From Aldehydirespirator sp963662645 (GTDB taxonomy: Bacteria; Actinomycetota; Acidimicrobiia; Acidimicrobiales; Aldehydirespiratoraceae): a DNA stretch of 64,000 nt. The stretch is from contig OY759762.1 of assembly GCA_963662645.2 (NCBI GenBank), positions 2,418,001-2,482,000 of the forward strand. The letters run 5' to 3'. The notes under the pieces are model-generated. The model was given only the letters and a program-made list of their open reading frames with translations. It had not been told where the DNA came from and searched no databases. Below are positions 27,738-36,821 of this stretch, one piece after another. Each line of letters opens with the position of its first letter. Positions within the stretch are counted from its first letter, which is position 1. A program made the translations under genes and the position numbers.

Positions 27738-28805
27738 TCACGCTTGGCGGGTGGCTACGAAGCGGGCGGTGGCGGCGAGGGCCTCCTTGGCGGCGGGCAC
27801 GTCGGGCAGGCCCTCCAGCGCGGCGAGGGCCTCCTGCAATAGTCCTGAGATCTCTTCCTCCAGGCTGGCCAGCGCGCCCGTGTCGATGATCACCTGCTGG
27901 ACCTCTGCCACCGTCTCGTCGTCCATCTCCGTGCCGACGGCGTCCAGGACCGCCAGTTGTGACGGGGTGGCGGCGGACTTCGCCATGGCCATCAGCAGGG
28001 TCGGCTTGCCCTCGCGCAGGTCGTCGCCCACCGGCTTGCCGGTTGCGGCGGGGTCTCCGAACGCGCCGAGCACGTCGTCGCGCAGCTGGAAGGCCATGCC
28101 GACTGGCCGGCCGTGTCGGGCCAGGGGCTCGGCCAGGTCGGGACGCCCTGCCAGCGCGGTGCCGAGTTGGAGGGGCCGCACCACCGTGTAGCGGGCCGTC
28201 TTGTGCTCGATGATCTTGCGGGCCTCGTCCGCGGTGGCGCTTCCCCGGGCCGAGCCGACCACGTCCAGATACTGGCCCATGTTCAGCTCGGTGCGCAGCC
28301 CGTCCCAGATCGCCCGGGTCTCACGGGTCACCTCTCCCAGGGTGCGGTCGGCGAGCACCATGGCCATGTCTCCCGCCAGCACTGCGGCGGCTTCGCCGAA
28401 GCGCCGGTCCTCGCCGAGCCACCGGCGGTCGCGGTGGCGCTGCACGAACTTTCGCCACACGGTCGGCGCGCCCCGGCGGGTATCGGAGCCGTCCATCACG
28501 TCGTCGTGGGCCAGGGCGAAGGCATGAAGGATCTCCAGCGCACAGCCGCCGTCGAGAGCGCCGTCGCCGTCGGGGTCGCCGCCGCCGAGCAGCCACCCCC
28601 AGTGGCAGTAGGCGGGCCGGATGCGCTTGCCTCCGCCCAGGACCATGTCGGCCAGGTCGCCGAGCGGCTCGTCCAGGCTCGGATCCAGCTCGGCCCACTC
28701 GCGGCGCTCAGCGGTCAGGATCTCGCCGAGGCGAACCTGAACCCTGGCTGCGATCTCGGTCAGCTCGGCGGGTGGGCGGGCTCCCTGTCCGGCGGAGGCA
28801 GTCAC
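27738..28805 (-). CDS. Polyprenyl diphosphate synthase
   Basis: 355 aa, starting GTG and overlapping the xseB stop as GTGA. Contains 'GGGKRIRPAYCHWGW', the first Asp-rich motif 'LAHDDVMDGSDTRRG' and the second 'FQLRDDVLGAFGD', with 'MAMAKSAA' between catalytic helices. It condenses isopentenyl diphosphate with an allylic diphosphate in the cytoplasm; product length (C15-C20 or longer) cannot be assigned by eye. The xseA-xseB-synthase order is the common bacterial isoprenoid arrangement. Confidence 0.93.
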   Translation of the reverse strand: MTASAGQGARPPAELTEIAARVQVRLGEILTAERREWAELDPSLDEPLGDLADMVLGGGKRIRPAYCHWGWLLGGGDPDGDGALDGGCALEILHAFALAHDDVMDGSDTRRGAPTVWRKFVQRHRDRRWLGEDRRFGEAAAVLAGDMAMVLADRTLGEVTRETRAIWDGLRTELNMGQYLDVVGSARGSATADEARKIIEHKTARYTVVRPLQLGTALAGRPDLAEPLARHGRPVGMAFQLRDDVLGAFGDPAATGKPVGDDLREGKPTLLMAMAKSAATPSQLAVLDAVGTEMDDETVAEVQQVIIDTGALASLEEEISGLLQEALAALEGLPDVPAAKEALAATARFVATRQA

Positions 28806-29044
28806 TTCTCGGAGTTCGGCTCGAGCGCGGCAACGACCCTCTCAACCTGGATGCCGGCGTTGGTGATTCTGCGCCGGCAGACCTCGATGAGGGTGGCGGC
28901 CCGCTCGACCCGGCTGGCCAAAACGTCCACATCAGGATCCTCGCCCTCCAGCTCCTCAAGGATCTGCTCGAGTTCGGCCATCGCCGCGGCGTAGCCGGGT
29001 TCGTCGGCGCCGCCGGGGCCGGTGGTGGTCTCGTCAGTGCTCAT
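28802..29044 (-). CDS. xseB: Exodeoxyribonuclease VII small subunit
   Basis: 80 aa from ATG 29044, overlapping the xseA end by 11 bases. 'YAAAMAELEQILEELEGEDPDVDVLASRVERAATLIEVCRRRI' is the characteristic XseB helical hairpin. Several copies bind one XseA to make the single-strand exonuclease. Confidence 0.93.
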   Translation of the reverse strand: MSTDETTTGPGGADEPGYAAAMAELEQILEELEGEDPDVDVLASRVERAATLIEVCRRRITNAGIQVERVVAALEPNSEK

Positions 29045-30464
29045 CGGTTGGGTCCTCGCTGCCGCCACTCGGCCTCCGGGCACGGATCGTACTGGCAAGT
29101 GTGCCGTCGGATAGATGGGTGACGATGCCGTCGCCGGGCGACACGTCCCGCACCGAGCGCACCAGCGTCCCGTCGTCGCGCCGGGTCAGCGACCATCCCC
29201 GGCGCAGGATCAGAGCCGGGTCGAGGGCCCGCACGCGGGTGGTGACTGTGTCGAGGTGCCGCTGGGCGTGGCGGATCTCGTGGCGGCCCGCCACCGACAG
29301 CCGGGCCGAGGCCCGGTCGAGCCTGCTGGCGGCCCGCCGCTCGACCGCTGGTCCGGCCTGAGCCAGCCGGCGGGCGACCGCGGCCAATCGACGCCCGACC
29401 CGTGTAGCGGCGGTCCGTCCGGTGTGGGCGACTCGCTGGGCGGTCGTATCGAGGTTGCGCTCGGCCCGGCGGGACGCCGTCCTCGCGCCCCGGACGGCGT
29501 CGGCAGCCGCCTTGCCGGCCCGATGCTCGGCGGCGGCCAGAATCCTGCGGCTACGGACCGCGATCGACCGACCCGCGTCGTCGAGTCTCCCAAGCCATTC
29601 CGCGACCAGTTGCACGACGGCCTCCGCGGCCGCCGTCGGCGTTGAGCAGGCTGTGTGAGCCGTCTCGTCGGCCACGCTGCGGTCCGTCTCGTGACCAATC
29701 CCGGTGAAGACCGGGCACTCGCACGAGGCGATGGCCCGCGCCACGAGTTCGTGGTCGAACGCCACAAGATCGGTGCGGCTGCCGCCGCCGCGGGCCAGCA
29801 CCACGACATCGACGTTGGCACTGACGGCGCCGATCGCGGCTGCGATGGCCTCGGGGGCGTAGGCGCCCTGCACCGGCGTGTCTGTCTCGAACACCTGGAA
29901 GGCGAATCCGCTGGCGGCCAGCACCGGGACCATGTCGGCGTGGGCGGCGCTGCCCAGCGATGTAACCAGCCCCACCCGCAGCGGCACCGGCGCCAGCGGG
30001 GCGGCGGCATTTCGGCGCAGCGACCCGTCGGCAGCCAATGCCCGCAGCAGCGCCTCGCGGTCCGCCGCGATCGCCCCCAGCGTGTGGGCCGGGTCGATGG
30101 CGATCATTCGCAGCTGGAGCTGTCCCCGCCGCGGGTAGAAGTCGAGCATTCCCTGGATGCGGACCCGCAGGCCGTCGGCCATGCGGATGGCGTTGCCGTG
30201 GCGCTTGATCGTCTGGTTGACCCGGTCCTTGTCGTCCCGGAACAGCACGACGCTCACCGAGGCCTCCGGCGGCGCACCCGGCTCGGCGTGCTCCGGCCGC
30301 TCGACCAGGTCGAAGTAGACGTGGCCGCTACGGGCCCGCGTGATGCTGTCAATCTCTCCGGCCACCCACACGCCGCTCGGGAAGGCCTCGTCCAGCGTCC
30401 AGCGGAGCACCTGGGCGAGTTCGCCCACCGTCAGGGTCTGGTCCGCGCCGATCAGCCCGGTCAT
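29034..30464 (-). CDS. xseA: Exodeoxyribonuclease VII large subunit
   Basis: 476 aa. The N-terminal OB-fold 'LTVGELAQVLRWTLDEAFPSGVWVAGEIDS' leads to the nuclease core 'VGLVTSLGSAAHADMV', 'VVLARGGGSRTDLVAFDHELVARAI' and 'TGIGHETDRSVADETAH'. A long Arg/Ala-rich helical region and 'LRRGWSLTRRDDGTLVRSV' complete it. It degrades single-stranded DNA from both ends with XseB. Its ATG overlaps the exporter stop (ATGA at 30461-30464). Confidence 0.95.
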   Translation of the reverse strand: MTGLIGADQTLTVGELAQVLRWTLDEAFPSGVWVAGEIDSITRARSGHVYFDLVERPEHAEPGAPPEASVSVVLFRDDKDRVNQTIKRHGNAIRMADGLRVRIQGMLDFYPRRGQLQLRMIAIDPAHTLGAIAADREALLRALAADGSLRRNAAAPLAPVPLRVGLVTSLGSAAHADMVPVLAASGFAFQVFETDTPVQGAYAPEAIAAAIGAVSANVDVVVLARGGGSRTDLVAFDHELVARAIASCECPVFTGIGHETDRSVADETAHTACSTPTAAAEAVVQLVAEWLGRLDDAGRSIAVRSRRILAAAEHRAGKAAADAVRGARTASRRAERNLDTTAQRVAHTGRTAATRVGRRLAAVARRLAQAGPAVERRAASRLDRASARLSVAGRHEIRHAQRHLDTVTTRVRALDPALILRRGWSLTRRDDGTLVRSVRDVSPGDGIVTHLSDGTLASTIRARRPSGGSEDPTDEH

Positions 30465-32437
30465 GGCGTGGCTGTCGCCGGGACTCCTGACCGTTCGGCG
30501 CCGTCGGCAACCTCGGCCCGCAGCAGCCCCTCGTACAGCTCGGCGTACAAGCCCCCGCCCATGCGCAACTCTTCGTGGCTACCCGACTCCACGATGCGGC
30601 CTTCGTCGAGCACCAGGATCACATCGGCGTCCACGATAGTCGACAGCCGGTGGGCCACTACCAGCGACGTGCGGCCCCGCAGAGCCTCGGTCAGCGCTTC
30701 CTGCACAAGAGCCTCGTTCTCGGTGTCGAGGTGCGATGTGGCCTCGTCGAGGATGACGATGGCCGGATCCTTGAGCAGCATCCTGGCGATGGCCAGACGC
30801 TGCTTCTCACCCCCGGACAGCCGGTAGCCCCGCTCGCCGACCATGGTGCCGTAGCCGTCGGGCAATGCGGCGATCACGTCGTGAATGCGGGCCGCCCGGC
30901 ATGCCTCTACCAGCAGTGTGTCTGCGGCGCCGGGCCGGGCGTAGCGCAGGTTGGAGGCCACCGTGTCGTGGAACAGGTGCGGATCCTGGGTAACCGTGCC
31001 GATAGCGGCCCGCAGCGACGCCTGGGTGAGGTCGCGCACATCGACGCCGTCGACCAGCACCGCTCCCTCGGTCACGTCGTACAGGCGGGGCACCAGCGAC
31101 ACCAGCGTGGTCTTGCCCGAACCCGACGGGCCGACCACCGCCACCATCCGTCCCGGCTCGATGTCGAGATCGATGTCGACCAGCACCTCGACCGCCGCCG
31201 CAGAGTCGTGCTGGGAGTCGGCCGCAGCCACGGGCGGCATTTTGGGGGTCCTGTGAGCCGCCGCTGCGCCGTCTTTGGCGCTGGCTGCGGCCACGCCCAG
31301 CGACTCGGGAGTCTCGTCGGCCGACGGGTAGGCGAAGCTCACGCCCCGGAACTCGACCCGCCCCTCGGGTCGGGCGAGTTCACCGGCGTCAGGGGAGTCG
31401 GTGATCGGATTGGGAGTGTCGATCACCTCGAACACCCGCTCAAAGCTCACGAACGCCGACATCACGTCCACCCGGGCGTTGGACAGACTGGTCAGGGGCA
31501 CGTAGATCCGCACGGTGTACAGGCCCAGCGCCACCAGCGTGCCCGCGCTCAGCCTGCCGTCGATCGCGAGGTGGCCGCCCAGCCAGTAGACGATGGCTGT
31601 TCCGACCGCGCCCACCAGGGTCAGCGCGATCAGGAATACCTGCGAGTACATGGCGCTGCGGACCCCGATGTCGCGCACCCGCCCGGCCCGGTCGGAGAAG
31701 TCAGCGGCCTCGTCCTCGTGGCGGCCGAACAGCTTCACCAGCAGCGCCCCGGCCACGTTGAACCGCTCGGTCATGGTGTTGTTCATGGAGGCGTTGAGGT
31801 TCATGCCCTCGCGGGTGATGGCCTGCAGGCCCCGGCCCACCCGCCTCGCCGGCAGCACGAATACGGGCAGGATCGCCACCGCCAGCAGCGTGAGACGCCA
31901 CTCCAGCACGAACATGGCGATGAGCGTCGCGGCCAGGGTGATGATGTTGGCCACCACCGTGCCGAGAGTGCCGGTGAAGGCCCGCTGGGCCCCGATGACG
32001 TCATTGTTGAGCCGGCTCACCAGAGTGCCGGTCTGGGTGCGGGTGAAGAACGCCAGCGGCATGCGCTGCACGTGGTCGAACAGCCTCAGCCGCAGGTCGA
32101 AGATCAGGCCCTCGCCGATACTGGAGCTGAGCCTGCGGGCCACCAGCGACAGCAGCGCCTCGCCGGCCGCCGCTGCGATCAGCACCGCGAAGAGCGCGTT
32201 CAGATAGCTGCCGTCGCCCTCGGCAATGGCCGAGTCGAAGATCTCCCGGATCACCAGCGGCGGCAGCAGCCCGAGGAACGTGGAGGCGACGGTGGTCACG
32301 ATGAAGCCGAAGATCCATGCTCGGTAGGGGCGGGCGAAGCCCCACACCCGGCGTCGGGTGTCGGCGGTGATCGTCTTGCCCTTCAGGCCGGAGCGGTCGG
32401 CCGCCATGGAGTGCATGACTCCCCACGCGGTCATCAT
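30461..32437 (-). CDS. ABC exporter, fused membrane and ATPase domains (multidrug/lipid type)
   Basis: 658 aa half-transporter. Six membrane helices in residues ~35-320 are followed by an ATPase with Walker A 'GPSGSGKTTLVSL', signature 'YRLSGGEKQRLAIARML' and 'AIVILDEATSHLD'. A ~50-residue Ala/Pro-rich stretch ('LGVAAASAKDGAAAAHRTPK' onward) is inserted between the first ATPase strand ('GVSFAYPSADE') and the strand before Walker A. This is unusual. It should work as a homodimer. Its substrate is not inferable. It is coupled to xseA. Confidence 0.92.
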   Translation of the reverse strand: MMTAWGVMHSMAADRSGLKGKTITADTRRRVWGFARPYRAWIFGFIVTTVASTFLGLLPPLVIREIFDSAIAEGDGSYLNALFAVLIAAAAGEALLSLVARRLSSSIGEGLIFDLRLRLFDHVQRMPLAFFTRTQTGTLVSRLNNDVIGAQRAFTGTLGTVVANIITLAATLIAMFVLEWRLTLLAVAILPVFVLPARRVGRGLQAITREGMNLNASMNNTMTERFNVAGALLVKLFGRHEDEAADFSDRAGRVRDIGVRSAMYSQVFLIALTLVGAVGTAIVYWLGGHLAIDGRLSAGTLVALGLYTVRIYVPLTSLSNARVDVMSAFVSFERVFEVIDTPNPITDSPDAGELARPEGRVEFRGVSFAYPSADETPESLGVAAASAKDGAAAAHRTPKMPPVAAADSQHDSAAAVEVLVDIDLDIEPGRMVAVVGPSGSGKTTLVSLVPRLYDVTEGAVLVDGVDVRDLTQASLRAAIGTVTQDPHLFHDTVASNLRYARPGAADTLLVEACRAARIHDVIAALPDGYGTMVGERGYRLSGGEKQRLAIARMLLKDPAIVILDEATSHLDTENEALVQEALTEALRGRTSLVVAHRLSTIVDADVILVLDEGRIVESGSHEELRMGGGLYAELYEGLLRAEVADGAERSGVPATATP

Positions 32438-32489
32438 CGAAGCCGAGCCTAAGAGGCTCCGCGGGCCAGGGCACGGGTAGCGTTGAGTC

Positions 32490-34475
32490 GTGGATGGCGG
32501 CGCCTCAGTGGCCCTGAAGACCGACCACTACGAGATCACGATGGTGGCTTCGGCCCTTCAGTCCGGGATCGCCGACCGCCGCGCCGTCTTCGAGGCGTTC
32601 GCCCGGCGGCTGCCGGCGGGCCGCGCCTACGGCGTGGTGGCCGGAGTCGACCGCATCATCGATGCCATCGAGCGGTTCCGCTTCGACGACGAGACCGTCG
32701 GCCATCTCGTCGGCGCGGGCGTCGTGTCCGACCCCGATGTGGTCGAATGGCTGCGGTCCTACCGCTTTGGCGGCGATGTCACCGGCTACCCGGACGGGGA
32801 GCTGTTCTTCCCGTACTCGCCGCTGCTCACCGTTGAGGGCGGCTTCGCCGAGTGCGTGGTACTGGAGACGGTGGTGCTGTCGATCCTCAACTACGACTGC
32901 GCGGTGGCCTCGGCCGCGGCCCGGGTGCGCGACGTGGCCCACGGCCGCCTGCTCATCGAAGGCGGCAGTCGCCGCGCCGACCCCGATGCGGCCGTGGCAG
33001 CAGCCCGGGCAGCCCACATCGGCGGCTTCGACACCACGTCCAACCTCGAGGCGGGCCGGCGCTACGGCATCCCCACCGGGGGCACCACTGCCCACGCCTT
33101 CGTGCTGGCCCACGCCGACGAGCACACGGCGTTCAGGGCTCAACGAGACGCCCTCGGCACCGGCTCCACCTACCTGGTCGACACCTTCGACGTGCTGGAG
33201 GGCATCCGCCGGGCAGTGCAGGTGGTGGGGCGTGACATCGGCGCAGTGCGGATCGACAGCGGCAACCTTCTGGCGGCCAGCATCCGGGCCCGGGCGCTGC
33301 TCGACTCGCTCGGCGCCGAGGGCTGCCGGATCGTGGCCTCCGGAGACCTCGACGAGTTCCGTGTGGCTGAGCTGGAGGAGGCGTCTGCCCCCATCGACGC
33401 CTATCTGGTGGGCACCAGCCTGGTCACCGGGTCGGGTCATCCCACCGCGTCGGTGGTGTACAAGCTGGTGGCCATCGCCGACGGCGCGGGCGCCGGCGCG
33501 CCCCTGCGGGCGGTGGGCAAGTTGTCGCCGGGCAAGACCACCGTGGGCGGTCGCAAGCAGGTGCATCGCACCGTCGACGCAAGTGGCTACTGGAAGGCGG
33601 AGGTGCTGTCGCCTGCAGGCGACGCCGGACCCGCAGACGCTCACGATCCCCAGGTCGTGCTGGTGGCCGGCGGGGAGCGAGCCTGGCAGGACGACCCCGC
33701 CGCAGCCCGCCGTCGCTGCGCGGAGCGCCGTCAGGGTCTGCGTGGAGAGGATCGGGTTCCGCACCCCCGCCGCTCCCCGGCTATACCCACCGAATGGGTG
33801 GGAATGGAGTCGCCGGCCGCGACAGAATCATCGAACGGGGCGGCAGGTCGGTCTACGCAGGCAGAGCAGACTCAGCAGGCTGATGGAGGAGGAGACGCGA
33901 TGCAGAAGGCGCTGATCATCGTGGACGTGCAGAACGACTTCTGCGAGGGCGGGTCGCTGGCGGTGGACGGCGGGCACGCGGTGGCCGCCTCAATCACCGA
34001 TCTGGTCGGCCTGGACCGGGCCGGTGGCCGCTACGACTATGTCGTCGCATCCAAGGACTGGCACATCGACCCTGGAGGGCACTACGCCGCGCCGGGCACC
34101 CACCCCGACTTTGTGACGTCGTGGCCGGTGCACTGCGCGGCCGGCACCCAGGGCGCCGCGTTCTCGCCGAACCTGCAGGTGGCGCTGGACGAGGTGTTCC
34201 TCAAGGGCCAGTACAGCAGCGGCTACAGCAGCTTCGAGGGCGTTGCCGGTTCGAGCGAGGGTGTGGGGCTCCGGGACTGGCTCGCGGAACGCGGCGTAGA
34301 GGCGGTGGACGTGGTGGGCATCGCCACCGACTACTGCGTGCGAGCCACCGCGCTGGCCGCGGCCGAGGCCGGGTTAGACACGGCTGTTCTGGTTGCGCAC
34401 TGTGCAGGGGTCGCCCCGGACTCCACCGCGGCGGCTCTCAAGGAGATGGCCTCGGCCGGGGTGACAATCGTCTGA
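32490..34475 (+). CDS. pncB-pncA: Nicotinate phosphoribosyltransferase - nicotinamidase fusion
   Basis: One open frame of 661 aa from GTG 32490 (a GTG at 32508 is an alternative). Residues ~7-405 are a nicotinate phosphoribosyltransferase: 'TDHYEITMVASAL', 'GGFDTTSNLEAGRRYGIPTGGTTAHAF', 'VRIDSGNLLAASIRARALLDS' and 'GKLSPGKTTVGGRKQVHR'. Residues 471-661 are a nicotinamidase: 'IIVDVQNDFCEGGSLAVDGG' (catalytic Asp), 'ASKDWHIDPGGHY' (metal ligands) and 'GIATDYCVRATALAA' (nucleophile Cys). The two domains perform successive steps, nicotinamide to nicotinate to NaMN. A ~65-residue low-complexity linker separates them. A strong Shine-Dalgarno/ATG inside it may also give free PncA. Confidence 0.85.
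   Translation: MDGGASVALKTDHYEITMVASALQSGIADRRAVFEAFARRLPAGRAYGVVAGVDRIIDAIERFRFDDETVGHLVGAGVVSDPDVVEWLRSYRFGGDVTGYPDGELFFPYSPLLTVEGGFAECVVLETVVLSILNYDCAVASAAARVRDVAHGRLLIEGGSRRADPDAAVAAARAAHIGGFDTTSNLEAGRRYGIPTGGTTAHAFVLAHADEHTAFRAQRDALGTGSTYLVDTFDVLEGIRRAVQVVGRDIGAVRIDSGNLLAASIRARALLDSLGAEGCRIVASGDLDEFRVAELEEASAPIDAYLVGTSLVTGSGHPTASVVYKLVAIADGAGAGAPLRAVGKLSPGKTTVGGRKQVHRTVDASGYWKAEVLSPAGDAGPADAHDPQVVLVAGGERAWQDDPAAARRRCAERRQGLRGEDRVPHPRRSPAIPTEWVGMESPAATESSNGAAGRSTQAEQTQQADGGGDAMQKALIIVDVQNDFCEGGSLAVDGGHAVAASITDLVGLDRAGGRYDYVVASKDWHIDPGGHYAAPGTHPDFVTSWPVHCAAGTQGAAFSPNLQVALDEVFLKGQYSSGYSSFEGVAGSSEGVGLRDWLAERGVEAVDVVGIATDYCVRATALAAAEAGLDTAVLVAHCAGVAPDSTAAALKEMASAGVTIV
33885..33902 (+). promoter_or_regulatory. 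Internal Shine-Dalgarno and ATG for possible separate PncA
   Basis: GGAGGAGGAG (33885-33894), five bases, then ATG (33900-33902) in frame with the nicotinamidase domain. This is one of the best ribosome-binding sites in the window. It would give a 191-aa PncA independent of the fused product. Confidence 0.6.
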
Positions 34476-34537
34476 GGTTTGCAGGGCTCGCCGGTTCGGC
34501 CTAGGTTGAAGCCACCGGCGAGATGGGGGAGACGATC

Positions 34538-34948
34538 ATGGAGCATCCGCATGTAGCAATACTGCGGACAGTGGTGAACGCCTTCCGTGAGCGGGACTGG
34601 GACACGGTCTACCAGTACTGGACAGACGATCTGATCATTCACTATGACGGCACCAGCTCGGTAGCCGGCAGCTATCGCGGTCGTGATGAGATCATGACCA
34701 TGATGAACAAGATCGACGACTTGACCGATGGCACCTTCCAGGTGGAGATCCACGACATCCTCGGAAACGATGATCACGGCATAATCCTCTACCACGAACA
34801 CGCCGTCCGGAACGGTCGTCGCTTTGACTGGAATCAGATCGGCATCTACCACTTTCGTGACGGCAAGTTCTCTGAAGTGTGGCTCCATCCTACCAACCAA
34901 GCCGAGTTCGATGAGTTCATGTCAGCACCTAAGGAGGAGCATCAGTGA
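34538..34948 (+). CDS. NTF2/SnoaL-fold small protein paired with a Rieske oxygenase (copy 1)
   Basis: 136 aa from ATG 34538 (GGGGGAG upstream). 'VVNAFRERDWDTVYQYWTDDLIIHYDGTSSVAGSYRGRDEI' is a typical SnoaL/ketosteroid-isomerase-like cone. 'NQIGIYHFRDGKFSEVWLHPT' is its last strand. It overlaps the following Rieske gene as GTGA. A similar pair occurs at 44991-46350. The small beta subunits of ring-hydroxylating dioxygenases share this fold, so it may be an accessory subunit (inference). Confidence 0.8.
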   Translation: MEHPHVAILRTVVNAFRERDWDTVYQYWTDDLIIHYDGTSSVAGSYRGRDEIMTMMNKIDDLTDGTFQVEIHDILGNDDHGIILYHEHAVRNGRRFDWNQIGIYHFRDGKFSEVWLHPTNQAEFDEFMSAPKEEHQ

Positions 34949-35955
34949 CTGCCGTTGCACCCGCAGTAGCCGCACCTGATCTAGCCCCCGTCCGATGCTA
35001 CTGGCATCCGTGCGCGGCGTCCGATGATGTGAAGGACAAGCCTATCGGTGTGACAATGTTGGGTGAGGATCTGGTATTGTTCCGGTCAGAAGGACGAGTT
35101 CACGCTTTCTCTGACATCTGTGTGCATCGTGGAACCCGTCTCTCGCTTGGCTGGGTGACAGATGACGGCTGCCTTCAATGCCCCTATCACGGATGGGTAT
35201 ACAACCCTGACGGCAAGTGTGTCTACATTCCATCGCAGCCGAAAGATGCCCAACACATACCGTCTCGTGCACGAGCTATGGCATACCGAGCCGAGGAGAG
35301 GTACGGACTGGTGTGGGTCGCGATGGAGGAGCCCAAGCTGCCTATACCCGAATATCCAGAGTACGAGGATCCAGAGTTCCGTACGTGGTCGAAGTACTAC
35401 GGAGGATGGGATGCCAGTCCGGGAAGGCTATGCGAGAACTCGCTCGACATTGCCCATCTAGACTTTGCGCACCCTGGCCTGCTCGGTGATCCGGACGACC
35501 CTGAGTCATCGGTGATCAAGCCGTACGAGACGCGGGTGGACGACGGTGGAGTGTGGACGATGTTCTACAAGGAACTTCCCCCCGCCGCCGAAACTTTCGC
35601 GGAAGAAGGTGACAGGATCCGTCACGAGACTAGGGTGGACTTTCCGTTCGTCTTCACGGTGCGCATCTTCTCTCAGCGCGGCAGGGTTGCCTTGTTCTTT
35701 GCCACTAATCCGATCCAGAGCGACAAGTGCGGCTTCTGGCTCTTCGAATCGCGTGACTATGACCATGACGAGCCCGACGACAAGTACATCGCGTTCAACG
35801 ACTTGCTGGAGAGCCAGGATCGCAGGGTCATAGTCACTCAGAGGCCGGAGATGGTTCCTACGGATCTCTCTGAAGAACTGCACGTGAAGGTAGCGGACGC
35901 GGGCTCCATCGAGTACCGCCGGATGCTGAGGCGCCACGGGATCTCCTTTGCCTGA
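34945..35955 (+). CDS. Rieske non-heme iron oxygenase (copy 1)
   Basis: 336 aa from GTG 34945. The Rieske [2Fe-2S] ligands are C-x-H in 'CVHRGTRLSLGW' and C-x2-H in 'CLQCPYHGW'. The mononuclear iron site lies in 'ENSLDIAHLDFAHPGLLGD' (His, His, with a carboxylate later). Length and spacing fit the VanA/phthalate-dioxygenase-like alpha-only group, which demethylates or hydroxylates small substrates. It needs an electron-transfer partner, and none is in the window. Codon use is less GC-rich than in the paralogues at 44991 and 55469. Confidence 0.93.
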   Translation: MTAVAPAVAAPDLAPVRCYWHPCAASDDVKDKPIGVTMLGEDLVLFRSEGRVHAFSDICVHRGTRLSLGWVTDDGCLQCPYHGWVYNPDGKCVYIPSQPKDAQHIPSRARAMAYRAEERYGLVWVAMEEPKLPIPEYPEYEDPEFRTWSKYYGGWDASPGRLCENSLDIAHLDFAHPGLLGDPDDPESSVIKPYETRVDDGGVWTMFYKELPPAAETFAEEGDRIRHETRVDFPFVFTVRIFSQRGRVALFFATNPIQSDKCGFWLFESRDYDHDEPDDKYIAFNDLLESQDRRVIVTQRPEMVPTDLSEELHVKVADAGSIEYRRMLRRHGISFA

Positions 35956-35970
35956 ACGTGCAGTAGCCGC

Positions 35971-36804
35971 ATGACCCCAGACTCATCGCACCCAGCCTCA
36001 CCGCGAGCCACTGAAGTTGCAGAGCTCCGCTTCGTCAACGTCACGAAAGAGTTCCCTTCCAGCGCTCATGGCGGCACCATGGTGGCCATTGAAGACATCG
36101 GCTTCTCTGTCAAGGCCGGTGAGTTCGTCGCCCTTGTGGGTCCCAGCGGATGCGGCAAGAGCACGCTGCTGAACGTAACCGCCGGACTCATGCCGCCCAC
36201 TAGGGGAGACATACTCATCGACGGTGTGGCTGTAGAGGATCGGCGTCCCTACTTCGGCTACATGTTTCAGAGCGACTTGCTCATGCCTTGGGCTGATATT
36301 CGCAAGAACGTGGCATTAGGACTTGAGATTCTCGGCACACCCCGACGAGAGGCCCGCGATCGGGCGATGGAAATACTTCGAGAGTTCGAGTTGGACCAGT
36401 TCGCCGACAAGTATCCGATTCAACTCTCAGGAGGAATGCGCCAGCGGGTCGCCTTCATGAGAACTCTCTTGTGCAATCGATCGGTATTGCTGCTCGATGA
36501 GCCCTTCGGGGCTCTGGATGCTCTGACACGCTCAGTAATGCAGGAATGGCTGTTGGGCGTTTGGGAAAGGACTAAACCTACAATCATACTGATTACGCAC
36601 GATGTCGAGGAGGCGATCTTCCTGGCCGATCGTGTACTCATGATGACAGCTCGTCCTGGCCGCATACGCAAGGAAGTAGGCGTGGATCTTGGTCGGCCAC
36701 GCGATCACAGTGTGCTGACCACTCCTGAGTTCAATGTCATTAAGGAAGAGATATTGGAGGAACTATTCCGAGAGGTCGCACGATCACGGAACGGCGACGA
36801 ATAG
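35971..36804 (+). CDS. ABC ATPase, nitrate/sulfonate/taurine type (copy 1)
   Basis: 277 aa. Walker A 'GPSGCGKSTLL', Q-loop 'YMFQSDLLMPW', signature 'LSGGMRQRVAFMRTL', Walker B 'VLLLDEPFGALDALT' and 'ITHDVEEAIFL' are all present. The 'QSDLLMPW' and 'TRSVMQEWLLGVW' patterns place it with TauB/SsuB ATPases. It follows the Rieske gene by 15 bases and precedes its permease by 17, so these genes are one operon. A close paralogue is at 47815. Confidence 0.94.
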   Translation: MTPDSSHPASPRATEVAELRFVNVTKEFPSSAHGGTMVAIEDIGFSVKAGEFVALVGPSGCGKSTLLNVTAGLMPPTRGDILIDGVAVEDRRPYFGYMFQSDLLMPWADIRKNVALGLEILGTPRREARDRAMEILREFELDQFADKYPIQLSGGMRQRVAFMRTLLCNRSVLLLDEPFGALDALTRSVMQEWLLGVWERTKPTIILITHDVEEAIFLADRVLMMTARPGRIRKEVGVDLGRPRDHSVLTTPEFNVIKEEILEELFREVARSRNGDE

Positions 36805-36821
36805 CGATAGGAGGAGCAGCG

